Assembly (NCBI GenBank): GCA_016763735.1
Contig: JAESTE010000013.1
Location: forward strand, 1 to 15,288
From: Nitrospinaceae bacterium
GTDB lineage: Bacteria; Nitrospinota; Nitrospinia; Nitrospinales; VA-1
Direction: 5' to 3'
DNA length: 15,288 nucleotides
Made by a program: the position numbers and the translations under genes. The notes beneath the pieces were generated by a model. It worked only from the letters and a program-made list of their open reading frames with translations, was not told where the DNA came from and ran no database searches. Shown here in pieces: positions 6,649 through 13,477 of the stretch. How positions within the stretch are numbered: position 1 is the first letter of the stretch; every line of letters begins with the position of its first letter.

Positions 6649-7854
6649 TCACGCACTCATCAGGCGCAATAAAAATTTGAAGGACACTGCACTTTGAGCT
6701 GGCGACAAGTCTCCGATAACCCCCACCAATATTTCCGCCAGTTCAGGCTTCCTCTTCAAAGCTCTTACCACCCGGTCGCAAAAAAACCGACTATAAATAA
6801 GTTTCTGCAAAATCCGACTCAATAAAAACTTCTTATCGAATTCCTGTCTTCTTCTTACCTCGTAGTCCTTAAGCACCTCGTTCGACCAATCAGATTTTTT
6901 AAAAGCTTTGTCAGCAACTTCTACGGCGATTTCAGAACTCCGTAAAGAAAGGTAAATTCCTTCACCCGTAAAAGGATCGATAAACCCCATCGCATCGCCC
7001 ACCAGTAGCAACCCACCACAAGTAACCGGTTTGACAGAAAAAGCCAACGACTCAATAGCGCGCACCGATTCGATGCATTCGGCATCTTGCAAAATTTTGC
7101 GTCGATGACAATTTCGCATCACGGCATCCGTATAAAACCTATCCGGCTTTTCTCCATGCATCGATTGACGATTGACCACCAGCACCACGTTGGCACGGTC
7201 TTTTCCTACACTTGAAATACCAGTATAACCAGGATGAGAAACGTGCATATAACAATAATCATCGGCAATTTGCGCCCCCTGCCAATGCGCTGCCATGGCT
7301 ATTTTAATATTTCCCGCAGACTCTTTTTTCAAACCCATTTTTTTTAATGAGAGTGCATTACGACCGCCAGCATCAATCACTAAAGGAGCCTTAAGAGTAA
7401 AAGAAGTTTTGTTTTCATCCCATCCACGAACTCCGATAACACGACCCTCGGCAAACAAAAATTCTGTAACCTTGTGTTGTTCTCGAACCTCTACACCAAC
7501 TTGTTTCACCTGTTCCATGAAAATGGCATCCAACTCATATCTTGAAACAGACAAGCTGGTCGGGCGTGCATCCATCCCCGGCTGTTGCGGGTAATCAATC
7601 ACAACCTCTTCGCCTTCATAAGAAGAGATAGCAACGCCTTTCAACCTTTTGGGGGATAAAGCTTCGATGCGGTCAAGGACTCCCAATCGTTGCAGTATAG
7701 GGTCCGCTGCTGGACTGATAAATTCACCGCAAACCTTGTCTCGCGGAAACTTTGCCTGATCGCAAAGTACGACACGATAACCGAGCCGATTGAGTCCCAA
7801 TGCGGCTGCGCACCCAGCAGGGCCGCCACCGATGATAATGACATCTGTCATCAT
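6649..7854 (-). CDS. FAD-dependent oxidoreductase, geranylgeranyl reductase-like family
   Basis: The 401-residue flavoprotein begins with a dinucleotide-binding fold, VIIIGGGPAGCAAALG (GxGxxG-type glycines at 9, 10, 11 and 14). The motif KVCGEFISPAA (40-50) and the second FAD motif GDAMGFIDPFTGEGI (286-300) are hallmarks of the geranylgeranyl reductase/monooxygenase group. Members reduce prenyl or polyene chains or hydroxylate aromatic and polyketide products. The start ATG overlaps the stop of the upstream methyltransferase as ATGA (7851-7854), and a second ATG follows at once. In many bacteria this gene pair sits beside a type III polyketide synthase or other quinone/polyketide gene; none is seen here. 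The exact substrate cannot be told. An alternative would be a ubiquinone- or menaquinone-pathway oxidase. Confidence 0.85.
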   Translation of the reverse strand: MMTDVIIIGGGPAGCAAALGLNRLGYRVVLCDQAKFPRDKVCGEFISPAADPILQRLGVLDRIEALSPKRLKGVAISSYEGEEVVIDYPQQPGMDARPTSLSVSRYELDAIFMEQVKQVGVEVREQHKVTEFLFAEGRVIGVRGWDENKTSFTLKAPLVIDAGGRNALSLKKMGLKKESAGNIKIAMAAHWQGAQIADDYCYMHVSHPGYTGISSVGKDRANVVLVVNRQSMHGEKPDRFYTDAVMRNCHRRKILQDAECIESVRAIESLAFSVKPVTCGGLLLVGDAMGFIDPFTGEGIYLSLRSSEIAVEVADKAFKKSDWSNEVLKDYEVRRRQEFDKKFLLSRILQKLIYSRFFCDRVVRALKRKPELAEILVGVIGDLSPAQSAVSFKFLLRLMSA

Positions 7855-8567
7855 TTTTTCTTACCCAGAAAAGCAATGCGATAGGGAAAGTGGCGGTGAA
7901 TCTCAAAAGGAATTATTTCCGCCTGCATGGCAAGCTCGCGAAACTCGGAAGGTGTGAACGCGTTCATAACAGAGACCGGCGCGTCATAACGGGTGAGACG
8001 ATTGCGAGTAAAAATTCGCGTCAAAAGGAATATGACCGCATGCGCTATCCTGCTGCGGTGCAGGTCATTGACCAGAATTCCCAATCGCGCGGATTTGTAA
8101 ATGGACTTTAAAATCGCCACCGCATTATCCCAAGTGAAGTGATGCAGCGAAAGATTGTTTACCGCTAAATCGAATCCTTCATCTTTAAAAGGCAACGCTA
8201 GTACGTCGCATTGCACCAGACGAATTTCAGGATATTGGCTGATTTCATCTTTCGCCATTTTCAGCATTTTGGAATTGATATCAATGGCTGTGACCTGGAT
8301 GGGAACACCCAGTTTACGAGCGAGCTTGACAAGAGCCACCGGTTGATCCGCCGAACCTGTCGCGGCATCCAGCACGGTGAAAGGACGGTCTAGCTGATGC
8401 TCTTTTAGAAATTTCCCGGCATGATGAAGCAGAACCCGGTAACCGCTTAAATAGCGGTTGACCGTAACAACATCGTTCAGGCTGTCACGGACTTCTTCAT
8501 AAGGAGCTTCATCCAGATCCAGCAATTCATCTCGAAGGTTTCGGGGAGGAAAAAATAACGACTTCAC
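7851..8567 (-). CDS. Class I SAM-dependent methyltransferase
   Basis: This 238-residue enzyme has a Rossmann-type SAM-binding domain. Motif I is VLDAATGSAD (65-74), where an Ala-Ala-Thr replaces the more common glycine-rich core. The acidic residue that binds the ribose is Asp96 in ITAIDINSKML. Asp121 lies in QCDVLALPF, and the post-motif is NNLSLHHF (137-144). The N-terminus PRNLRDELLDLDEAPYEEV is typical of methyltransferases paired with the downstream-type flavoprotein. The start is a GTG (8565-8567) because no in-frame ATG exists near the conserved N-terminus; the ribosome site is weak. It is translationally coupled to the FAD oxidoreductase through ATGA. The likely acceptor is an oxygen of a phenol, quinone or polyketide, inferred only from context. 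Confidence 0.85.
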   Translation of the reverse strand: MKSLFFPPRNLRDELLDLDEAPYEEVRDSLNDVVTVNRYLSGYRVLLHHAGKFLKEHQLDRPFTVLDAATGSADQPVALVKLARKLGVPIQVTAIDINSKMLKMAKDEISQYPEIRLVQCDVLALPFKDEGFDLAVNNLSLHHFTWDNAVAILKSIYKSARLGILVNDLHRSRIAHAVIFLLTRIFTRNRLTRYDAPVSVMNAFTPSEFRELAMQAEIIPFEIHRHFPYRIAFLGKKK

Positions 8568-8648
8568 ATCACTAGCCGTGAGGGCAACTGGCCATATCTC
8601 GTTGCGTCGTCAACATTGTTTGAGCGCATGAACATGCAAAACTTACCA

Positions 8649-8701
8649 GCGGAGGTTTTCCGCCGCCGGGCCACGCCCAGAGGGAATGGGTCGTTACCCA
8701 T
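8649..8701. repeat. Cluster of three short perfect hairpins in GC-rich DNA
   Basis: Three hairpins stand in a row: GCGGA/TCCGC (8649-8653 with 8659-8663), GGGC/GCCC (8668-8671 with 8675-8678, 3-nt loop), and ATGGGT/ACCCAT (8686-8691 with 8696-8701, loop CGTT). The block is much richer in G and C than its flanks. It looks like a repetitive extragenic element or a structured RNA segment; no coding role is evident. Confidence 0.6.
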
Positions 8702-8748
8702 AAAACCAGAAACAGTTATTGAGCTTTTCAATTTAGCTTCCAATAATT

Positions 8749-8808
8749 CCCCCTGAGAAGGGGGATTAAGGGGGTTGCCTTTTTTCTCTCTCTCCCTAGG
8801 AGGGAGAG
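8749..8808. repeat. C/G-rich repetitive extragenic element with two hairpins
   Basis: CCCCC (8749-8753) pairs with GGGGG (8760-8764), and CTCTCCCT (8790-8797) pairs with AGGGAGAG (8801-8808) around a 3-nt AGG loop. Flanking sequence (GGGATTAAGGGGGT and GGTTGGGGTGAGGGGG) matches a pattern known to recur between genes in many genomes and to be mis-annotated as small proteins. Copy number in this genome cannot be judged from one window. Confidence 0.7.
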
Positions 8809-8871
8809 GGTTGGGGTGAGGGGGATTAAATAAATATTCATCCATATTCATTTGCCCATGAATTAACTAAA

Positions 8872-9273
8872 CTAATCTTTGAAGAAAAAATAGGCTTGCC
8901 CAGATTGAATCCTCTTCATCGTAAGGTTCAATGCCATACCTTTGAACAAATTGCGAGTAACGGGAATCATGATTAAAAACCCGATTATATCCGTCACTAC
9001 TCCCGGTGTGATGAGCAACATACTGCTAAGACTCATCACGGCATCATTCAGCACTTCCTCTGCAGGTGCCTCGCGGGATTTTAGAGATCGTTGAATTCTT
9101 TCAAAACATTCGTTGCCATAACTTCGACTGACAACAATACCAATCAGAAATGTCAACATGATCAATGAAACCGTATTAATAATACTGAGCGATTCGCTGG
9201 TCCATTTCAGTCCGTATAGTTCAATTCCTGTTCCTATTGCAAAAAAAGCGGTGACCGGCAAAAGCATTTCCAT
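8872..9273 (-). CDS. fxsA: FxsA-family cytoplasmic membrane protein
   Basis: The 133-residue protein has the FxsA topology. A first hydrophobic segment (about residues 3-17) and a second (about 31-49) are followed by a charged loop. A third segment contains the family signature, here LLITPGVVTDIIGFLIMIPVTR (86-107), equivalent to the usual pGxxTDxxGxxLxxPxxR. In E. coli FxsA relieves F-exclusion of phage T7; its normal cell role is unclear. The start is either ATG 9271-9273 or the in-frame ATG two codons later (9265-9267). AAAGGA at 9276-9281 is only 2 nt from the first and about 8 nt from the second, so the second may be used. It is upstream of the methyltransferase pair on the same strand, with 300 nt of repetitive DNA between. 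Confidence 0.85.
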   Translation of the reverse strand: MEMLLPVTAFFAIGTGIELYGLKWTSESLSIINTVSLIMLTFLIGIVVSRSYGNECFERIQRSLKSREAPAEEVLNDAVMSLSSMLLITPGVVTDIIGFLIMIPVTRNLFKGMALNLTMKRIQSGQAYFFFKD

Positions 9274-9434
9274 ATTCCTTTAAAATAGTCGAAAATCAAA
9301 GAGAAGCTAAACCATAGCATGGCCCTACCCCACCGAAAAGGGAAAAACTTCTCATACAAAAAACATCGACCTTCCTTTTAATTGGTTTTTTAGTTATACT
9401 CAGGCTTAAATTTCTCGACTTGTGGAGGATCGGG

Positions 9435-10205
9435 ATGAAACATTGGATGAAGACAACTTTAGGGGTCGGACTGGCCATCGGTTTATGGCAAGTGTCTGCC
9501 GATGCGCGTTTTCTGGATTTAAAAAAACAGGAAAACGTTCTAGCAACTCCTGCGCCCATTCCACAACCCAACACAACTCCACCCAATACCAGTTATAACT
9601 CTGAAGTTGCACCCAAGGGCATCAGCCTGCGTTTTGAAAATCTCTCTTTAATCAGTGTTCTACAAAACATTCAGGAAGAAACGGGCATTTTATTTTCCAT
9701 CGATCCTGCAATGGAAACGGTCCCCTTCAGCGCCACCATTCAGGCTGATGACTGGGAAGCCGCAGTCCGTGAACTTTTAAAAGGGTTCAGCCGTGTCGAG
9801 GTGTGGACAGACAACCTTCAAACCAGCCGCGTCTGGATAATGTCTGGCGAAGGGTCTCAACCTGACAATCGCGACGCAGATATTCGCTTAAGTCGTCAGG
9901 CTCCGACACAACAATCTAAGCAAAGAACGCAGAAAAAACCTCGCTTCCGTGTCGCACCTGCTCCGGCTCCAGTAACTAATGCGTCGCTACGCATTGAAGA
10001 TTTACCGCCACATATTCTTTTTGAACCGGGTGTTTTGACATTCTTTAAGTCTAAAGGCATTGCGCTTCCGCAGAACGTGAAAAACATGTTTGGTCCTAAC
10101 CTCGAAGGGTTACCCGCCAACATGCCTATCTCACCCCATATACTCAACGACCCAACCTTCACCGGGTTCCTTCAATCCAAAGGAATTTCAAGTCCACAGT
10201 CCTAA
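9435..10205 (+). CDS. Secreted protein with STN (secretin/TonB N-terminal)-like domain and C-terminal repeats
   Basis: The 256-residue protein opens with a cleavable-looking signal peptide (MKHWMKTTLGVGLAIGLWQVSADA, predicted cut after Ala24). A proline/asparagine-rich linker follows, then a domain at about 62-125 (ISLRFENLSLISVLQNI then ETGILFSIDP then WEAAVRELLKG) that resembles the short N-terminal domain of secretins and TonB receptors. After a basic Q/P/A-rich linker, two 25-residue units (190-214 and 232-256) share PHIL, P, F, SKGI and PQ at matching positions (12 of 25 identical). The start is the ATG at 9435, with GGAGG 6 nt upstream; the longer reading from TTG 9420 would include that ribosome site. 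A TATACT -10-like box lies at 9395-9400. It has no pore-forming secretin domain, so it is not itself a secretin. Role unknown; perhaps a periplasmic adaptor. Confidence 0.75.
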   Translation: MKHWMKTTLGVGLAIGLWQVSADARFLDLKKQENVLATPAPIPQPNTTPPNTSYNSEVAPKGISLRFENLSLISVLQNIQEETGILFSIDPAMETVPFSATIQADDWEAAVRELLKGFSRVEVWTDNLQTSRVWIMSGEGSQPDNRDADIRLSRQAPTQQSKQRTQKKPRFRVAPAPAPVTNASLRIEDLPPHILFEPGVLTFFKSKGIALPQNVKNMFGPNLEGLPANMPISPHILNDPTFTGFLQSKGISSPQS

Positions 10206-11050
10206 GAAGTTTCAACTTTTCTTTTCTTTTCTTCACTCCTTTTTAAAGCCAGCAGAAAATCTATAATCCGTTGCAATTGGTCACGCGTAACAAATTGTTC
10301 TACGTCCTGCTTATCTGCGTTGTCTTTGTGATGAAAACTTTTGAAATCATTTAAGAACTTTTTTTGACCTATCTCTTTTGCAAGTTCGTACACCTGCAAT
10401 AGCCGCGTTCCTTTATTCCCTCCCCGGCCCTTGAGGCTGTGGCAAAACAAGCAGTTGTTTTTGTAAACCTTAAATCCCTGCTCTGCCTTTTTCGAGACCT
10501 TTGCAATTTTTCTAAGCGGCCCATAATAATCACTCAATCTCACAAACTTGAGTTCCCTGATATTCGCTGTTAGAAATCGTTCCTCAAACGGAGGTTCTTT
10601 GCCGTCAGGAACAACAACGAGAAGTGGATTCAACCAACCGGGTTTGGATGAGCCGAGTTCGATTTTTGTTGCCAGCTGCAAATCATATTTCAGAATATCT
10701 GAAATAGGAAGAATGCCCTGATAATCGTCAAAGCAGTTGAGCAGAATAGCGTCTTCACCACTTTTCAATTCAAATTGACTGATTATCTTTAAAAGAGAAA
10801 CCACCTTTAGCTCGGCATCGTCGTATTTCATGGCCCGGTCAAAATAAGAGCTGGATATCTTCTTCACTCCCAATTTTTCCAGTTTGGATACGGTCCAAAA
10901 TTCAGATGAGATTCTGCCAAAACGATCAGAAATCGTGATCCTGTAAATTCGCTCAGAACCCGAATTGACAACTTTTTCCTGCTTGGGGACACAAGCGGAA
11001 AAACCAATGGTCAGAAAAAGTACCAATAAGCCGCAAATTATTTGTCTCAC
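10202..11050 (-). CDS. Periplasmic c-type cytochrome lipoprotein with an oxidoreductase-like N-terminal domain
   Basis: From the GTG at 11048-11050 the protein has 282 residues. A short hydrophobic signal ends in FSAC with lipobox Cys20, so the mature protein is probably lipid-anchored in the periplasm. Residues about 40-175 contain NCFDDYQGILPISDILKYDLQ and PLLVVVPDG, which loosely resembles the molybdopterin oxidoreductase (SUOX/YedY-like) fold; this is a weak inference. A single haem c site, Cys200-Leu-Phe-Cys203-His204, begins the C-terminal cytochrome domain. No methionine occurs after it, so the sixth haem ligand would be another residue, perhaps in SFHHKD. GTG was chosen over the TTG at 11084-11086 because AAAGGG lies 9 nt upstream and the signal peptide starts properly. 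Its stop codon overlaps the convergent STN gene by 4 nt. It is divergent from the radical SAM gene. Confidence 0.75.
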   Translation of the reverse strand: MRQIICGLLVLFLTIGFSACVPKQEKVVNSGSERIYRITISDRFGRISSEFWTVSKLEKLGVKKISSSYFDRAMKYDDAELKVVSLLKIISQFELKSGEDAILLNCFDDYQGILPISDILKYDLQLATKIELGSSKPGWLNPLLVVVPDGKEPPFEERFLTANIRELKFVRLSDYYGPLRKIAKVSKKAEQGFKVYKNNCLFCHSLKGRGGNKGTRLLQVYELAKEIGQKKFLNDFKSFHHKDNADKQDVEQFVTRDQLQRIIDFLLALKRSEEKKRKVETS

Positions 11051-11125
11051 TGGATAAAACCCTTTATGATAAATAACAGTTTTCAATGACTTACTACTTA
11101 ACTGGCCCTGCGCCCTTAATTTAAC

Positions 11126-12466
11126 ATGGAACAGACACCTACTCTCGAAATCAGCCCGGAAAAGATGGATTTTCGCGCTTACTCCATATCTTGGAATCTA
11201 ACCAAGCGGTGCAACCTCAATTGCGACCACTGCTATCTCGATGCAGAGTTTCGTGGTGGACTCAAAACCGATGAATTGAATACAGAGGAATGTTTCCGTG
11301 TAATAGACCAGATTGCAGAGGTCAACCCTAATGCCTTCTTAATTTTGACGGGTGGCGAACCCCTTTTAAGGCACGACATCTACGGCATTATTCGTTACGC
11401 TGCTGACAGGAAATTCATGGTTGTGCTTGGCACCAACGGCACCATGATCAATCGCGTTAACGCCGAAAAAATAAAAGCTGCGGGAGCGCACGGTGTCGGA
11501 ATCAGCATCGACTCAATGAATCCCGACAAACACAACAAGTTTCGTGGGGTAGAAAAAGCCTGGGAACATTCCATGGAAGCATTCGATATTTTGAATGAGG
11601 TGGGCGTTGATTTCCTCGTTCAAATGTCCGTTTCCGACATGAACTACAAAGAAATTCCTGATGTTGTTGAGTTCACCGAAAAAATAGGTGCCATTGCATT
11701 CAATCTCTACTTTCTGGTTTGCACCGGTCGCGGTCAAGGCAACACCGACATTTCAAACGCTGCATATGAAGAAGCATTGCAAATGCTTTATGACCAGCAA
11801 ATGAAATATAAAGGTAAGTCAATGATCAACTCGAAATGCGCTCCGCAATACAAGCGCGTGGTTTATGAGAATGATCCTGAGTCTGTTTACACACGCACCT
11901 ATTCCGGTGGCTGTCCGGCGGCGACGCATTACAGTCGGATTTCCCCTGAAGGCAATTTGACCCCCTGCCCTTTTATTGAAGAATCGGTGGGCAATTTAAA
12001 ATCACGCACCTTCAAAGACCTGTGGGAAAACGCGCCGCTGATGAAACAGTTACGTGACAGAAAAGGACTCGAAGGAAAATGCGGAACCTGCGAATTCTCT
12101 GCCATGTGTTCCGGATGCCGGGCACGGGCATTTGCTGAAACTGGAAACTATATGGACCCGGACCCTTCCTGTGATTACGAACCCGGCAAGTATGGCGGTA
12201 AAGCCATTACCTTGAAAATCGAAGATACACTTGGATTGGAAGTCGAGTTTCAGACTCAATGGACACCGGAAGCCAAAGGCAGGTTAGACCGCATCCCCTC
12301 TTTCGCCCGCGGTATGGTAGTAAAAGGTATCGAAAAATTCGCCGCCGAACGCAACATACGACTCATTGATGAAGCAGTAGTAAAACAATCGCGTGAAGAA
12401 ATGATCGAGAAACGCGGTGCGATGTTCCCCTTCCTGAAAAAATTCATCAATTCAGAAGAGAGCTAG
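11126..12466 (+). CDS. Radical SAM/SPASM protein with C-terminal PCP_red-like domain
   Basis: The 446-residue enzyme has the radical SAM cluster motif Cys29-x3-Cys33-x2-Cys36 (CNLNCDHC) and GGEP at 76-79. A SPASM auxiliary-cluster region follows with Cys263, Cys281 (GNLTPC), then Cys319, Cys322, Cys328, Cys331 and Cys349. The layout is that of NirJ/AhbD-type haem-modifying and peptide-modifying enzymes. Residues about 379-425 (WTPEAKGRLDRIPSFARGMV, then AVVKQSREEM) match the small PCP_red domain known at the C-terminus of protochlorophyllide reductase BchB/ChlB. This suggests a tetrapyrrole or a bound cofactor as substrate, but that is inference. No clear ribosome site precedes the ATG at 11126; a second in-frame ATG lies 13 codons later. 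It is divergent (75 nt) from the cytochrome lipoprotein and ends in a hairpin terminator. Confidence 0.88.
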   Translation: MEQTPTLEISPEKMDFRAYSISWNLTKRCNLNCDHCYLDAEFRGGLKTDELNTEECFRVIDQIAEVNPNAFLILTGGEPLLRHDIYGIIRYAADRKFMVVLGTNGTMINRVNAEKIKAAGAHGVGISIDSMNPDKHNKFRGVEKAWEHSMEAFDILNEVGVDFLVQMSVSDMNYKEIPDVVEFTEKIGAIAFNLYFLVCTGRGQGNTDISNAAYEEALQMLYDQQMKYKGKSMINSKCAPQYKRVVYENDPESVYTRTYSGGCPAATHYSRISPEGNLTPCPFIEESVGNLKSRTFKDLWENAPLMKQLRDRKGLEGKCGTCEFSAMCSGCRARAFAETGNYMDPDPSCDYEPGKYGGKAITLKIEDTLGLEVEFQTQWTPEAKGRLDRIPSFARGMVVKGIEKFAAERNIRLIDEAVVKQSREEMIEKRGAMFPFLKKFINSEES

Positions 12467-12494
12467 GCGCTCAGCCAACTGGCGATAGCTTTTA
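12461..12494 (+). terminator. Probable terminator of the radical SAM gene
   Basis: An interrupted hairpin starts across the stop codon: AGCTA (12461-12465) with TAGCT (12486-12490), CGC (12468-12470) with GCG (12482-12484), and CAG (12472-12474) with CTG (12479-12481) around a CCAA loop. TTTTAT follows. The stem has small internal loops, so it is weaker than the terminator at 4135-4167. Confidence 0.55.
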
Positions 12495-12510
12495 TAACTC
12501 ACCCGAAATT

Positions 12511-12574
12511 ATCTCGGCTTAACAAGTCTCCTTGCTATCTGCTTGATAGGGAGGGCTTTGCATAACCCCGAGAT
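12511..12574. repeat. Extended imperfect inverted repeat between convergent genes
   Basis: ATCTCGG (12511-12517) pairs with CCGAGAT (12568-12574). Inside it AAG/CTT (12524-12526 with 12556-12558), CTCC/GGAG (12528-12531 with 12550-12553) and CTATC/GATAG (12535-12539 with 12545-12549) also pair around a 5-nt loop. It lies in the 191 nt between the radical SAM gene and the convergent exonuclease gene. It may be a structured RNA or a repeat; no U-tract follows directly. The remaining part to 12657 shows no other feature. Confidence 0.5.
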
Positions 12575-12657
12575 TATTCTCATTTACGACTTATACAAAG
12601 CTCTGTATTAAGTTAAAGAACAATCCGCATTAAAAAGAAATTCTACGGCTACGCCGG

Positions 12658-13308
12658 TCAGGAAATGAAGTTAGCTGTCTTCCAATCAACTTCAAGTTGT
12701 AGCGGGTTGCCGGATCGACTTTGGTAATTGACGTTACCGTGTTGCTCCCCATACAGATAAAGGTCGCGGGTGATTTCGACATCCTGTTTGCAATAATGGA
12801 TTATCTTGTCAATTTTTCCTTCTTTATACCACTGCAGGGAAATCAATCCATCAGCGGATTTTTTGGCATTCAGGGTATGTTGAGCCAGGTGATTGAGGCT
12901 TAGGCGAAAGTTGAGAAGCTTTTTGACATCGACAAGCATGTCGAAGGTATTGATCTCCTGTAGATCAAAATCAGAGTAAGGCTGCAACACAGTGTAATCA
13001 AATCCGATCACATTAAACCCCACGACCAGATCCGCAGTCCTTAGTTTTTCCACCAGCTTTTTGGCATCTTTCTCTTCGTAGACGAAATAGTCCTGATCAT
13101 GACTGTCCCAAACCACGCCTACGGCTAGCCCCATTTTGTGGATATTGCCCCAGCCGCCGACATCATCCGCACTTTTCTGGGTTTCCAAGTCAAAATATTG
13201 GATACGAGGCCCTGTTTCCAATTGAGTTGGTTTGGCAGGTTCCTGTTGAGTTGTTTTGGCAGGTTCCTGATTCTCAGGTTCGCCGAATAGACCGAGTTGT
13301 TCAGACAT
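12658..13308 (-). CDS. DEDDy 3'-5' exonuclease (RNase H-like fold) with beta-clamp-like N-terminal motif
   Basis: The 216-residue protein carries a complete DEDD exonuclease set: YFDLETQ with Asp40 and Glu42, VGFNVIGFDYTVL with Asp104, and HYCKQDVEITRDLY with Tyr172 and Asp176 (Tyr-x3-Asp, so DEDDy). It resembles predicted RNase H-like/YprB-type exonucleases in DNA metabolism. The N-terminus MSEQLGLFG contains QLGLF (residues 4-8), which fits the QL(S/D)LF beta sliding clamp-binding pentapeptide. A linker of repeated QEPAK(T/P)TQ units (14-29) joins it to the catalytic domain. The usual helicase partner domain is absent. A modest GGA ribosome site precedes the ATG, and a promoter-like pair lies upstream. 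It is a single gene between convergent radical SAM and divergent fliD, so its partners are not shown by context. Confidence 0.8.
   Translation of the reverse strand: MSEQLGLFGEPENQEPAKTTQQEPAKPTQLETGPRIQYFDLETQKSADDVGGWGNIHKMGLAVGVVWDSHDQDYFVYEEKDAKKLVEKLRTADLVVGFNVIGFDYTVLQPYSDFDLQEINTFDMLVDVKKLLNFRLSLNHLAQHTLNAKKSADGLISLQWYKEGKIDKIIHYCKQDVEITRDLYLYGEQHGNVNYQSRSGNPLQLEVDWKTANFIS
13224..13271 (-). repeat. Two 24-bp in-frame tandem repeats in the exonuclease linker
   Basis: Units 13224-13247 and 13248-13271 are nearly identical, differing at about three positions, and share GGCAGGTTCCTG. Each encodes eight residues of the form QEPAK(T/P)TQ. The copies are adjacent, keep the frame and probably arose by recent duplication; they lengthen the flexible tether between the clamp-like motif and the nuclease domain. 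Confidence 0.8.
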
Positions 13309-13341
13309 AAATCCAGAAGTTAATTAAGAATAATTTTTTTA

Positions 13342-13369
13342 ATCTATCACCTTGAGCATCCAAATCAAC
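13342..13369 (-). promoter_or_regulatory. Possible sigma-70 promoter of the exonuclease gene
   Basis: Read on the minus strand, TTGATT (13364-13369) and TAGATT (13342-13347) stand 16 nt apart, and the -10 box is preceded by TG one base upstream (extended -10 form). Both boxes match consensus at four of six positions. The spacing to the ATG at 13308 is plausible. Confidence is moderate because the region is AT-rich. Confidence 0.4.
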
Positions 13370-13477
13370 AATTATTTGATAACGCCTTATTTTAAAATCA
13401 CTTACAAATCCTACGATTGCATATCTCATTCGCTACACGCTCAAATTATTTAGAATGCCTTTACTCCTTTAAAACAT

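Larger units (their letters stand above)
8568..8871. other. Non-coding intergenic region with repetitive hairpins
   Basis: This 304-nt stretch lies between fxsA-like and the methyltransferase gene, both on the minus strand. A minus-strand frame is open through it (8564-8851), but its translation is the proline-rich PHPNPLPPRERE pattern that typically arises from repetitive extragenic DNA, with no ribosome site. I therefore treat it as non-coding. It carries two repeat clusters, listed separately. The GC-rich part (about 8640-8700) contrasts with the AT-rich ends. Confidence 0.7.

Noticed and set aside
8564..8851. 95-codon minus-strand open frame upstream of the methyltransferase
   Set aside because: The translation (PHPNPLPPRERE pattern) is the usual false protein from repetitive extragenic DNA, and there is no ribosome site.
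9300..9352. GAGAAG/CTTCTC inverted repeat with an inner CCCT/AGGG pair between fxsA and the STN gene
   Set aside because: The stems are short and widely spaced; this can occur by chance in such sequence.
13224..13271. Tandem repeats considered as a CRISPR fragment
   Set aside because: There are no spacers, the units are adjacent, and they are in frame within a protein linker.
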